The translations under genes were made by a program, and so were the position numbers. The notes under the pieces are model-generated. The model worked only from the letters and a program-made list of their open reading frames with translations, was not told the DNA's origin and did no database searches. Positions 1 through 10,500 of a stretch of 35,049 bases of DNA are shown here, piece by piece (position 1 is the first letter of the stretch; every line of letters begins with the position of its first letter). The DNA is from Reclinomonas americana ATCC 50394. Its lineage: Eukaryota > Jakobida > Jakobea > Jakobida. The DNA is taken from positions 1-35,049 of the forward strand of contig PS015417.1 of NCBI GenBank assembly GCA_048213135.1, written 5' to 3'.

Positions 1-111
1 TTCTCTCCCCCTCTCCCTTCTCATTTCCTCCTCTCCCTCTCCCTTTCCCTTTCCCTCCTCCTTCTCCTTTATCCTCCTCCTTTCCTAACGCCTTCCCTTT
101 CTATGATGTAG
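1..111 (+). other. Pyrimidine-rich intron tail before the Rpn10-like exon
   Basis: CT-rich sequence with repeated CCTCTCC and CCTTTCC blocks, ending in an AG acceptor at 110-111. It is most simply the 3' end of an intron of the Rpn10-like gene. Confidence 0.6.
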
Positions 112-426
112 GTGCTTCAAGAATCACTTCGTGAGCATCGCGAGCGCGAAGCACGCAGCGGCCCACCAGCCGACGCGGCACCGGCTGCCCCGGCCGCACA
201 AGGTGACGCACCGAACGAGATGGCATTCGACGACGACGATGACGAGGCCATGAGAGAGGCACTCGCCATGTCGATTCTCGAAGCAGGCAGCCACGGTGCG
301 GCCGGTGGTGCCAGCGGCCAGGCGCAGCCACCAGCACCAGCATCGGGCATGGATGTGGATGAGGATCCATCGAAGAGCAGCCACTCAGACAGCGACAAGC
401 CACACCCACCACCATCGGCACAATGA
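112..426 (+). CDS. 3' exon of a UIM protein, probably proteasome subunit Rpn10 (partial)
   Basis: Terminal exon of a plus-strand gene whose earlier exons lie before the window. It follows a pyrimidine-rich tract ending TGATGTAG and runs open to TGA at 424-426. The first residues, VLQESLREHREREAR, look like the second half of a ubiquitin-interacting motif (UIM) split by the intron. A second, complete UIM follows an acidic run at about residues 42-58 (DDDEAMREALAMSILEA). Two UIMs separated by an Ala/Pro linker, then an acidic tail with MDVDEDP, fit the C-terminal half of Rpn10/PSMD4, the 19S proteasome receptor for polyubiquitin. The VWA domain that would settle this is not in the window. Another UIM protein is the main alternative. 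It converges on the UBZ4 gene with a 155-bp gap. Confidence 0.55.
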   Translation: MLQESLREHREREARSGPPADAAPAAPAAQGDAPNEMAFDDDDDEAMREALAMSILEAGSHGAAGGASGQAQPPAPASGMDVDEDPSKSSHSDSDKPHPPPSAQ

Positions 427-581
427 GACGCCAAAACGCGCGGGCGCGCAGGTTCTGTGTGCGTCACACACGTGGAGGTGATGAATGTCGGCGACGCCGC
501 ACTGTGCGTGAGCAGTGTAGCGGAGTGGATAAGAATGTGAAGACCACAGTGCATGCACCGATGAGTTGTATTCCGATTGTT

Positions 582-1247
582 TCATAGGCCGAGTGACATG
601 GTGCCGTAGCCCTCCCAGGTGCCGGCACCCGGTTCGTGGTCGTCCATCAGCGTCAAAACGTCGTCCACCGACGTGTGGGCGAACCCTGATTGTGTGTGCA
701 CAGCGGTGAGGACACAGAGAGAGGGAAAGGGTGAATGAAACTTGCAGTCTGAGAAAGAGAACAGAGAAAAACACTCTCAAAAAGAGATACACACTCTCTT
801 GAAAGAAAAGAGAAAGCTCTCTCTTGAAAGAAAAGAGAAGCACACTCTCTGTTGAAAGAAAAGAGAAGCACACTCTCTTGAACGAAAAGAGAAGCACACC
901 CTCTCTAAAAGAGAAGAGAAACACACTCTGGAAGAAAAGAGAAGCACTCTGAAAGAAAAGAGAAACGCTCCAAAGAAGAAACAGTCTCCCTCCCCAAAAG
1001 AGAATAGAAACAGCCCCCCCCCCAAAAAAAAAGAGAGAAGAGAAACAGTCTCTCTCTTAAAGTAAGAAGAAGAACAACGTCTCTCCTCGAAGAACAAGTA
1101 GAGAATACTCTCCTCCTCTCTCTCTCTCTCTGAGTGTACAAGTAGAGAAGTNNNNNNNNNNNNNNNNNNNNACGAACGAACGTACGAGAGTACTACTCCT
1201 CCTCTCTCTCTCTCTCTCGTAGTAGTACAACGTAGTAGAAGTAACTA

Positions 1248-1279
<32 letters not shown>

Positions 1280-4200
1280 CACCTCTCTCTCTCTCTCCAC
1301 CTCTCCCTCTCTCTCTCTTTCTACCTCTCCTCTCCACCTCTCTCTCTCTCTTTCTACCTCTCTCTTCTCTCTCCACTTCTCTCTTTCTGACTCCTTGATC
1401 GAGATCGCACCTGCCGCCGCCGAAGACGACGATCGAGAACGACTGGAGCGTGGTGGCGGCGGCGCGGCTTCGCGCTTGTCTTGACCGAGGAAGAACACAC
1501 CGCCGCGCACAGAGCCGACGGATTTCGCGGCGCTCTTAGGTTTCGGGGTGAGGCCGGCGGCCGCCAATGCCAATGCCGAAGCACTGGCCGAGGATGGCTT
1601 CTTCGACGACGCTTGCTTGCCGCGGGCATTGCGGGCGGCTCGTTGGCGTTTCGGTGGCGGGGCCTGTTCCTCTTCGTCCTCCTCCTCCTCTCCTCCTTGT
1701 CCGTCACCATCGTCATCAGCTCCCTCCAGCTCCACTTGCGGTCTTGCTCCCTTGCCCGCACGACCACGCTTTCGCGACGATCCAGGCTTGCCTTTCCCGG
1801 AACTGAGAGAATTGAGAGACATGGGCGCACACACGAAGCAAGAAGACAAAGAAAGTGTCTACGCAACTCTTGACGGTACTGATTCATGGCGGCGCCGCCC
1901 ACGAGCTTGCGCTTGCCGGTAATGTACGTTCGGCGACCGCCAATCGTGCGCCAGTAGCCTCCTGCTTCACCATGAGTCGCATAGCCACAACCACACATGC
2001 ACGCATCACACGTCATGTGTTGTGGAGTGAAGGGTGAATGAGAAGGAAAGCAAGTCACTGTGTGCGAGAGACAGAGAGAGAATGGGGAGAGGGCTGGAGT
2101 CTCGGAGACTCAGGAGCGAAGCGCACCGAAGTCTTGCACTGCTTACTCTCCCCTTCCCCCCTCACCCCTCCCTTTTTCTTTCCCCTTCCCCTTCAGTCAC
2201 CTTTCTTGGCCGCCCTGCCACCGGCACGACCGCCTCTCGCACGTGGAGCAGCCGCCTGCGCATCGCCATTCTCGTCGTCTGCTTCCTCCACTGCACTCGG
2301 TTAGAGGAATCAGTGTGCGGAACGCAAAGAGACTCCCACAGGTGGACGGCCGACCAACCTTGCGCCTTGGCACGTGACTTGCGCTTCCGTGCCGGCTGCG
2401 CCGCCGGCAGCGAGCGATCGTACATTTCGCGAAAGTTGATGACGGACCCTCGTGCTTGGTCAATCTGCCACACCACAAGCGTGAGGATGCACGAATCCCA
2501 TCACACACACAACACACACACGCATGCACGCAACGGGCACAAATTGTCGCTGATAGCCTTGCGGTGCACCGTTCGTCGTCGGCAGGTCGGTGAGATCCAA
2601 GATTTGTGGTGGTTCCCGCACACGATGCGCGTTGCCGTCATCGTCACCATCCGAAGCACACGAGAGGATCTCGAGGTCGGGAGTCGGCGCGACGGCCCGC
2701 ACAGGCCGCACCTCTTCCTCCTCCAGCGTGACAGTCAGCGGGCGCTTGCCAGTGGTCTTCGCTGCTGCCTTGCTGGGGGCGGCTGTCCTTGTCGTTGTCG
2801 TCGTTGTTGTTGTTGTCGTTGTTGCTTGTCGTTGCGTGCCAAGCCTGCCTCTTGCCCGCCGCGCCGCATCCTGGTCATCCTTATCGTCGTCACTGCTCTC
2901 CCTGTCAAAAACCAAACGGAGTGGCGCGGGAGGCGAGGACGATTGCGACTGCGACTGTGATGGTGACACAATCGCTCGGCTGCGACTCCATGCTGCGACG
3001 AGGATGGGGTGAGAAAGCACGCAAGATTCTCACTTGGCAAAACGCTCGCGTACCGTCATCTTCGTCGTCGTCGTCGTCGTCCTCAGCCTCCTGCTCCTCA
3101 GCGCACTGATCCACGTGTGCATTGATCTCGGCAAGCGGAAAGCGCAGCATGCAGATGGGACACTCTGCGTCGCGTGCCCGCTGCGTACACAGAAGAGTGA
3201 GACGTGTGATGCATGGAGGAGACGGTGGCATGAGAGACGCACAACAGCACGGCGAAACATGTCGGCCACCGACTGACTGGCGACGACTGCCGTTTTTCGG
3301 CGACTGTCGAGAACAGTGAGTGTGTGAGAGAAATGAGTACAAAAGCACTTCCATCCCCACCTGTTGGACTTTGACTCCTGCGAGGACTCGGCTGAGGGGC
3401 TGACACGCGTGGCCGCCGGTGCCGGTGCCTTGGAGATCGCTGTGGTCGAGGTCGTCGTGGTGCTGGTGGAGGTCGTCGTGGAGGTTGCTGAGCGCGGTGA
3501 CGATCGTTTGCTGCGAAGAAGTGACGAGAGTGTCGGTCGTCGTCCAGAGGGACCTTTGTTCATCACACGTCAGCAGGCGACACCACGAAGAGAAAGGAGC
3601 TAGAGATATGTGTCGCAACTGGAGAGCGGCGGTGGCGACGACGGCATGGACACGGGCTTGTTGCTGAGCGGACGCATGGTCATTGGCGTATCGACAGAAT
3701 GATCACCATTGCTGCTGCTGATGCTGTTGATGCAGCTGGTCGAGATCAGCATTCTGCAAGAAGCAAACAGAGAATGACAGAAGGAAACACACACCTGCGC
3801 GACACTGGCGGCACCGGTGAGGCAACCATGGGAGTGCGCGGAGTGGAGGGAGTGAATTTGCGCTGCGGGAAACGGCGAGTGCATGAGCACGCATGAACAA
3901 GAAAGAGACGGCACTGGCGGATGCGCAAACCGTGGATGGTGGTGCTGACGGAGCGCCGACAGCAGGCTGCAGGAGGCAAGAGCAGTGAGTCCGACATTCT
4001 CCTCACGCCGTGTTGGGGAAGAACCCCAACCTTTGGCAGTGGCACTGGTCGATGTCGGAAATCAGCATCGTCGTCGCCATCGTCGTCGTCGTCGGCGTCC
4101 AACACAAACGACAAACGCGGCGCCGTGAAGCACGGAGTGCTGGTGGTCGTCGTGGTAGTGCTGGTCACTGACGGCTTGGGCGGTGGAGGCGACACGAATG

Positions 4201-4518
4201 TCTTGAGCGGGCTGGCCAGTGGCGCTGCCGTTCTGTGTTCCTCTTCCTCTTCCTCTTCCTCTTCCTCGTCGTCCATCAACACACGTCGTTTGCTGTGCAT
4301 TGATGTTAGCAAGTGGCGCCGCCAAAAAGAAGCAGCGACGTGACAGCACGCAACTGCGACGAAGAAGGCGGTGGAGGCGAGTCGCCGATCACCAGCTTCA
4401 GTGGCACCACCTCGGCCTCGTACTGATCGGCCACCATCCAGCGCGGAACAACCACAGGTGAGTTGGACTTGCGTCGCACAATGTTCTCGTGGTCGGCGAA
4501 GAAGGAGACCTGCCCGTC
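582..4518 (-). CDS. UBZ4 zinc-finger, acidic nuclear protein (14 exons, 5' end missing)
   Basis: Fourteen exons join in consistent phase to 755 residues: 4355-4518, 4031-4292, 3931-3966, 3795-3862, 3620-3753, 3361-3553, 3246-3303, 3034-3180, 2535-2954, 2359-2464, 2201-2290, 1868-1961, 1411-1802, 582-685. The 3034-3180 exon encodes a zinc finger with the Cx2Cx11Hx3C spacing and the INAH core of UBZ4 ubiquitin-binding fingers (RAD18, SPRTN, SLX4 type). Downstream, QILDLTDLP and DLEILSC followed by acids resemble SUMO-interacting motifs. The rest is low complexity: acidic runs, a poly-Thr run, basic KRKSRAK and KRGRAGKG stretches (likely nuclear signals), and a compact block GYWRTIGGRRTYITGKRKLV near residues 590-620. 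I infer a chromatin or DNA-damage role in reading ubiquitin and SUMO. No catalytic domain is visible. The first exon found starts in phase 0, so the ATG exon lies upstream, perhaps in or beyond the 5034-5053 gap. Confidence 0.8.
686..1410 (-). repeat. Last intron of the UBZ4 gene, GA/CT low complexity with a 20-N gap
   Basis: This 725-nt intron (donor GTGCGATC, acceptor AATCAG on the minus strand) holds imperfect repeats of AGAAAAGAGAAGCACACTCT at about 770-980 and CT runs at 1195-1390. Purine runs change strand near the gap at 1152-1171. Open frames here are shadows of the repeats. Confidence 0.75.
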
Positions 4519-5033
4519 CTGTGGGAGGGAGGGGGAAAGGGGAAAGGGGAGAGGGAGAGGGGAAGGATAAGTGAGGGAGGGAGAGAGAGAGAGAAGAGAG
4601 GGGCGAGAGTGAGTGAGAACGAGTGTGCATGTGAGTGAGTTGGCGAGGCAGACGAGAGAGAGAGAGAGAGAGAGGTAGATACAGAGAGACATCGGAGGGA
4701 GGAAGGCAAGAGACGAGAGGGGAATGTGTGAGAGGGAGGAAAAAAGAGAGAGAAAGAGAGAACGTAGGCAATCACTGTTGCTTTCCCCCTGTCTCTGCAT
4801 GCGTGCGTGAGAGAGAGTGAGGGAGAGAGGGGTGGAGTGGGAGAAGGAGAGAGAGAGAGAGTGAGGAAGGAGGAGGACGGGGAGGAAAGTGAGAGAATAG
4901 GAGAAAAGAGCGAGAAAGAGGGCAATCACTGCTGCTCTCCCTCTCTCTCTCTCCGCATGCGTACGTGAGAGAGACAGAGGCAGAAACAGAGACGAGACGG
5001 AGACTGACAGAGAGAGAGAGAGAGAGAGAGAGA
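4519..5033. repeat. GA-rich low-complexity region upstream of the first visible UBZ4 exon
   Basis: Nearly pure purine on the plus strand, with two similar blocks (4745-4835 and 4895-4975) that share GGCAATCACTG(T/C)TG and TCTC...GCATGCGT. It ends in a (GA) run against the gap at 5034-5053. No gene is seen; it may be the first intron or promoter of the UBZ4 gene. Confidence 0.65.
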
Positions 5034-5102
5034 NNNNNNNNNNNNNNNNNNNNTCGCACGCCACACGAGTCACCCCACCGCTGTGCACCACTCTCCACTT
5101 GT

Positions 5103-5312
5103 ACCTCTCGGCCCTCGTGGCTGTGATCAAGTGTAGTATCTGTTCTACCCAGATTAACCTCTGGGTGCCACGCTCCCAAAAGCGTGGTCACTAGAATGTT
5201 AGCCTAATTTCTCACCCCCCGGGGTTCCCTCGTACTGTTGGAGAGTCGGCTTGCCGACGTCTCTCGAGGGATGGGGTGTTCCTCTTATTGCACCCGTCGA
5301 GAGGATACGCCC
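5103..5312 (+). ncRNA. U2 spliceosomal snRNA
   Basis: The block CTCGGCCCTCGTGGCTGTGA (stem-loop I) is followed by TCAAGTGTAGTATCTGTTCT, the near-invariant U2 segment that pairs with the intron branch point (GTAGTA). After it come stem-loop IIa (ACCCAGA...TCTGGGT, 5147-5167), stem-loop IIb (CCACGCT...AGCGTGG, 5168-5187), a probable Sm site AATTTCTCA near 5206-5214, and a long GC-rich stem III that contains GTCGGC-TT-GCCGAC. Stem-loop IV is TCCTCTTATTGCACCCGTCG...GAGGA, about 5280-5305; its TATTGCA loop matches the U2B''/U2A' binding loop of other U2 RNAs. The 5' end is placed by comparison with ACCTCTCGG-type starts, and the 3' end is approximate. Base-pairing to branch sites looks conventional, consistent with a TGCTAAC branch site in the 4293-4354 intron. 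Confidence 0.93.
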
Positions 5313-5504
5313 TGCCCAAACCCCACCATAAACAACTCTGAAAACGAAAAACATGCTGAAGGGAAGCAACCTCTCTCCCGCTCTCTATCTGCATCTCTCT
5401 TTGAGTCTTTTCATGCAACTCTAGCATGGAAGCCTCTCTCTCACACACACACTCTGTCGCTCTCTCCTGTACAACATATGGGTGTGACAACAAACCTGGC
5501 CTCT

Positions 5505-5648
5505 GAGAGCTGAACACGCGCTTCGAGCGACTGGAAGCCCTGGCGCAGCTCGTCAAGGACAGCCTGGAGCCAAGCCTGCAGCTCGCCACGTATCTCAGCA
5601 CGCAGCCCACCCAACAGCTCAACGACATCCTCACGGGTTGCCGCCATT
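5505..5648 (-). CDS. Possible short coding exon, function unknown
   Basis: From an ATG at about 5648 the minus strand encodes a helical, Leu/Glu-rich peptide starting MAATREDVVELLGGLRAEIR and continuing through a heptad-like stretch to LEARVQLSEA. A possible donor (AG/GTTTGTTG) follows at about 5503. Its composition is protein-like, unlike the surrounding GA repeats. Its exit phase (2) does not match the phase-0 entry of the first visible UBZ4 exon, and U2 lies between them. It could be an isolated first exon, a fragment of a mobile element gag-like gene, or a small gene. I do not recognise a family. Confidence 0.3.
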
Positions 5649-5892
5649 TCTCGCCGTCTGTCAGGTCGGAGGAGAACAGGACCTTGTCCGGGGGGTTTAC
5701 AGCACCCGAAGGTCAGAAGCCACAGAGAGAGAGAGAGAGAGAGAGAGAGAATAGAGAGAAGCGAGGGGACGAGGTCGTTCCCGTCCGGCAGCTGACCACC
5801 CGCAGTTGTCAACAACTACATAATCAGACAAAAGCCTATCACGTACGGTCATAAATTGACAACTTGACTCATNNNNNNNNNNNNNNNNNNNN

Positions 5893-5934
<42 letters not shown>

Positions 5935-6124
5935 GAGTGTGTGAGTGAGTGAGTGTGTGCAGTGAGGAAGTGCATGTCTCTGTGTAACCTTTGATCACAG
6001 GAGCGCGTCGTACACCACTCGCACTCGCCATCTCTTGCAATTAGTGATCAGTTGGCGCGAAAATTTACTCTCCTTCGTCCTTCACCACCGATTCTCCTGC
6101 CCTTCTCCCGCGCGCGCGCCAACA
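5649..6124. other. Intergenic region upstream of the GTPase-like gene
   Basis: It contains two (GA) runs (about 5726-5750 and 5893-5931), a 20-N gap (5873-5892) and non-repetitive DNA up to the start at 6125. No RNA gene or ORF stands out. The last 60 bases (CTCCTTCGTCC..., ending in GCGCGCGCCAACA before ATG) probably hold the promoter and 5' UTR. Confidence 0.5.
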
Positions 6125-7461
6125 ATGGCGAGTCGACGCGCACACCCGTCGTCCCCATCCTCCTCCTCCTCTGCCGATGACACCGTGGGACAGTCGACAG
6201 TGACTGCTGCTGCTCCCTCGCGCCCACGATCGCGTGCAGCGACGCCCGCGATCGAGTACTGGAAGGGTGGCACTCTGGCACTGGTGGGACCCGCGGGCTC
6301 GGGCAAGACCAGCGTTCTTAATCGGTTGTTGTTGAGGCCTCCGGTTGGCGCCTTTGATCCACGACACAAGATCCACACAGAGTTGCGTGCTGCGCTGAGC
6401 TTCTTTCGTTATTGTACGTGGTGCTGACTGCTGTGGTCAAACAGGGTACTGCCGATGCGTGTTCGTTGGTGCTTTGTTGGTCTCACTGGCGATTGTCGTC
6501 GCAGAGTGAGCCGTTTGTGATCTGCGAGAGAGTGAGTTGTCTGTGTCGTATGTTTGTCTCTAACAAGTCATGGTGAGGGCAGCGTGTATGAAGCACCACG
6601 TCACGATCGATGCACCCAACGGGCAGGAGATCGCCTTTGAGGTGCGGCGAGTCTTTTTGTTGTTCTGCTGTGCCGCTCTTTTTGATCTGATGTGTCGATC
6701 AGCTGCGTGAGATCCCTGGCGTGAGTCCCAAGAGCAAGCCCGGCGAGCCGCAGTTTGGCTACTCGATCCCGGAGCTGCGCATGATCTTTGAGGGTTCGTG
6801 CCTCCGTCAGCAGCGCAGTGCAGCCCCCATCGCTGACTGCGAAACAGATGGTCCACAGGTCGACGCCTGCATCCTGTTCCTGGACCGCTCCGATGTCGAC
6901 AGCGTTCGAGTTCTGCCCCCGTCTACGCCTATTTCACTACGCACTCCACATTGCTCACTCGCTGAGGATCGCGCAGAGCACCGTCCAGTGGGCCCAATTG
7001 GTGCGTCTCGTCAATGCCGACATGCCGATCTTCCTCTTCACCACCAAGGTGAGATCGATGCACACCATCGGCACGTCACATGCGCGACCTCACCCTGTGC
7101 CCCCTTGTCTGTGTGCAGACCGAATCTGCGAACTTCTCCATCGATCTCGAGGAGTGGACACGACCGCGCAAGACACCCGTCAGCGGGCGCGGTGCAGTGG
7201 CACAGGTCATTGATGCGTGGGAGATTGAATGCAACCCGCGCGACGAGACCATCCTCAATCGCAGCCGCAACAGCATCATCACGGCGCTGCGTGGCGTCTC
7301 CAATGTTGCGCACACGCACGCACCTCTTTCTCCTCATGCACTCACTCGTTACCGCCACACAGATCCTCTCGCGAGAGCGAGTCGAACTCGCACCCGAGGG
7401 AACCCTCGGACTGACCGAGGCCGAGGAGAACCCGCCGCCGCAAAAGAAATCGTGCTGCTGA
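6125..7461 (+). CDS. Divergent P-loop GTPase-like protein with C-terminal CC (7 exons)
   Basis: Exons 6125-6413, 6583-6641, 6703-6793, 6848-6903, 6977-7048, 7119-7304 and 7363-7461 join in frame to 283 residues. After a 50-residue Ser/Ala-rich leader, LALVGPAGSGKTSVLNRLLL is a Walker A (G1) motif. The fold order of a Ras-like GTPase can be followed: a strand pair VTIDAPNGQEIAFE where switch II and DxxG would be expected, then DACILFLDRSDV (strand 4), then MPIFLFTTK where NKxD should stand. DxxG and NKxD are both absent, so nucleotide specificity is uncertain. The protein ends QKKSCC, like the doubly prenylated CC ends of Rab GTPases, which suggests membrane attachment. I infer an atypical Rab-like or SRP-receptor-beta-like protein. 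One intron (7305) uses a GTTGCG donor; 6794 and 6904 use GTTCG. Confidence 0.75.
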
Positions 7462-7575
7462 TGGTATCACCTGGTACTCCATCATTCTTGCAATCTCTCA
7501 AAATGCGCACCAATACAATGTTTCCTCACGCCTTCCGTCTCCTCTTTCTATCCCATCCACGACGGTGGTGCCGTC
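7462..7575. other. Convergent 3' ends of the GTPase-like and WD40 genes
   Basis: About 110 bases between the TGA of the plus-strand gene and the proposed stop of the minus-strand WD40 gene. No further feature is visible. It must carry both 3' UTRs. Confidence 0.5.
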
Positions 7576-10500
7576 TCACCACCGCAGACCGAGTCGCCAC
7601 ACCTGCGGTTGGAGGTGTGAGCTGATGCAAGTCCATCTCGTCACCGTCGTTCAGTCTCTCTCAGTCCGCCTCTCCCTCAGTCTCTCTCTCAGTTTCTCTC
7701 AGTTTCTCAGTCTTTACATATCTCTCTAAGTCTTCGTAATCCCTCTCCGTCTATCTCTCTCTCCAAGCCTCTCAGAGAGAGAGAATAGGAGAAAGAGTCT
7801 GAAAGAGAGAAGGCTAGAGAGAGACACACACAGAGAATGAGAAAGAGTCTCAGAACCATTCTCTACTTCTCTCTTAGTCGCTCTAAGTCTATGTCTCTCT
7901 CAGTCTCTTAGTCCCCCTCAGTCTCTTTCTCTTTTTTCTCTCTCAGTCCCCTCAGTCTCTCTCTCATTCTCTCGCTTCCCTTCTCCCTCCCTCTCCCTCT
8001 CCCTCTCCCTTTCCCCCTCTCCCTCCCCCTCCCCCTCCCCCTCTCAGTCCTCTCAGTTCTCTCTCATTCTCTCTCTCTCTCAGTCCCAAAGTCCCTCTCT
8101 CTCATCCTCTCCTCCCCTCTCCTCTCCTCTCCTCTCCTCTCCTCTCCTTCTCTCTCATTCTCTCTCATTCTCTCTCTCACAGTCCTCTCCTCCCCTCTCC
8201 CTCTCTCCTCTCCTCTCCCTCTTCCCTCTCCCTCTCCCTCTCCCTCTTCCCTCTTTCCTCTTCCCTCTTCCCTCTCCCTCTTATCCTTCTCCCTCTCCCT
8301 CTCCCTCTCCCTCTCCCCTCTCCCTCTCCCTCTCCCTCTCTGTCACAGTTCTCACCTTGATCGACTTGTCGCTCGAGGCCGTGACCAGAAGCGTGCCGAT
8401 TCGCACAAAATCATTAATCGCCTTGGTGTGCGCCTGACATGTGTCGACGCACACCAGCGTGTTTGTGTCCCACAGCTGCAACACCGACATGAGCACACAC
8501 GTAAGACCGCACTTGCGTGACAAGACGCACCTTGACTTCACCGCCCTTGGAGCCACTGATGAGCATGTCGTGCTCCGGGTACGAGGAGAGCGCCGTCACC
8601 CAGTCGTCGTGTGCCTTGAAGCTCTCCGTGTTCTCGTACGAGACGCCATCCCACTCTTTGATGTGCAAATCGCGCGATGAGGTGTACATGGCACCGCTGC
8701 ACAGCGCCAGATCGGTGACCGCGTCGTAGTGTGGCGGGTGAAAGCTGGCGTACTCCTCCAGCGACTGGTCGTCCCACAGCTGCCAATCGATCACGCACGG
8801 CTCAGCATCACGAGTGCGTCGTCGTCCATACACAACAACAACAGCTACAAACCTTCACATGGTGATCGCGAGACACCGTTACCAGCAGATGGTCGGAGAA
8901 TCCCATCGAAAACACCGTGGACGTGTGTGCCGTCTTGACGGTCACCAGTGTCTCCAGCGTCGTGGCATTCGACATTTTCACGCAGCCATCGTCGCCTGCC
9001 AAACACTCGTGTAAGTCATCCATCCATCACCCTCGGAACACTTCCTCCCGCTGGCGGACTCACTGGCCGAGTACAGTCGCCCGCCACACTCGAGAATCGC
9101 CGTGACACCCTTCCGATGCGCCGTGACTGTGGCCAGACACTCAAAGGTGACCAAGCTCCACATCTGCGCGCACACACCGGACCGATGAGAATACGAACTT
9201 GTCTGCGTGCATTTGCAGGTGCACACGAAACTCGAATCATGCGGTCCTCGCCACCCGTGTAGAATCGCTTCACCTCGCCGTCCGTGTTGACACACGTGCA
9301 CAGGGCCGGTCCGTCGTGTGCCTGCATCGTCTTGATGCACTTTAACCGTGCCAAATCCCACAGCTGTTTGGCAATGCGATGAGCAGTCCGTCGAAATCAA
9401 CAACAACGAGGGGAAGTCCTTGCGACGCAACTCGAGCCTGTCCATCGAGCGCGACGCTAATCAGCGTCTCGTCGTACACGTCCAACTGCATCACGAAACC
9501 TGTGTGACCGGCCAGCACGCCCACCAACCGCATCGACTCGGACCCCTCCTGTCCATTCAGTGGATCCTGCTCGCGTACGTACGGCTTGCCAAATAGTCTC
9601 ACGGTCTGCGTGGCATTGAGTGAGAAAGGAGACGACTAGAGAGAGACACATATGCATCCCGACTCCCAGTCGCACCCGCTTGGTCGTGTACTTGACATTC
9701 TCTCGCATCTGATCCGAAATCATGCGACGCTGCGTTGCGTTCTCGTCACACATCACGCGAAAAGCACAGAGAGACACGCTTGCACAAGTGACTCACCTTT
9801 TGCGACACTGCTCGCCGCCGTCGGGCGCCCTCGCTCTCGTAGCCCATGACCTCCCGGGCCGCGGACTCGTCGAGTGCCAGCGTGACGCGGCCGGGGGGAC
9901 CACTGAGCCGGCGCGGTTCGTACTCGCCAAAGGAGCCCGACAGCGCCGGGCTGGTGGGCGAGAACGACGACATGCTCAGCGGCGCAATCGGCGTGTCCGC
10001 CGAACTGGCTCGCCCACCACTGGCCACAAACGCCGACCACATGGGCCGTGCCAGCGAATTGTAATCGGTAGGTGGTGGCGCACTGGCCACCTGCCGCATC
10101 ATCGTCGCCGACGACCCCGGCCCGAAGCGCGACTCGGTGTAGTTGCTAAAGTGACCGCCGGGTTGCTGCAGCGCATTGAAAAGGTGAGAATCACGCTCGT
10201 CTACCCTCTGCCCTTCACAGCCTCGCGCAACTCGAATGACAGTGGTGGTGCCAGCAATGCTACTGCGCAACAGCGGCCGCGCACTGGACGGCGACGAGTC
10301 CACGAACGGCACATGCATGTCGTCCGCCAGCGTCGACGACGACGACCCCGCAGCAACGCTGGTTCGCGGCCGCGGTGGCGGCGGCAAGCTCTTGCGCGAC
10401 ACTACAAACAAACAGAGAGTCAAACGCCAGCGCCTCTCCCCCGCGCTGCAATCGCACACACACCTCCGTCGGGCGAGTTCGGCGCCATGTCACCGGCCAG

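Noticed and set aside
4355-4518. BRCT domain in the first visible exon of the UBZ4 gene
   Set aside because: VVVPRWMVA recalls the BRCT Trp motif, but the rest of the domain is not visible and the segment is too short to claim.
6125-7461. Assignment as signal recognition particle receptor beta subunit
   Set aside because: The P-loop fits, but there is no N-terminal membrane span, and the C-terminal CC and lost G-motifs do not fit; kept as GTPase-like only.
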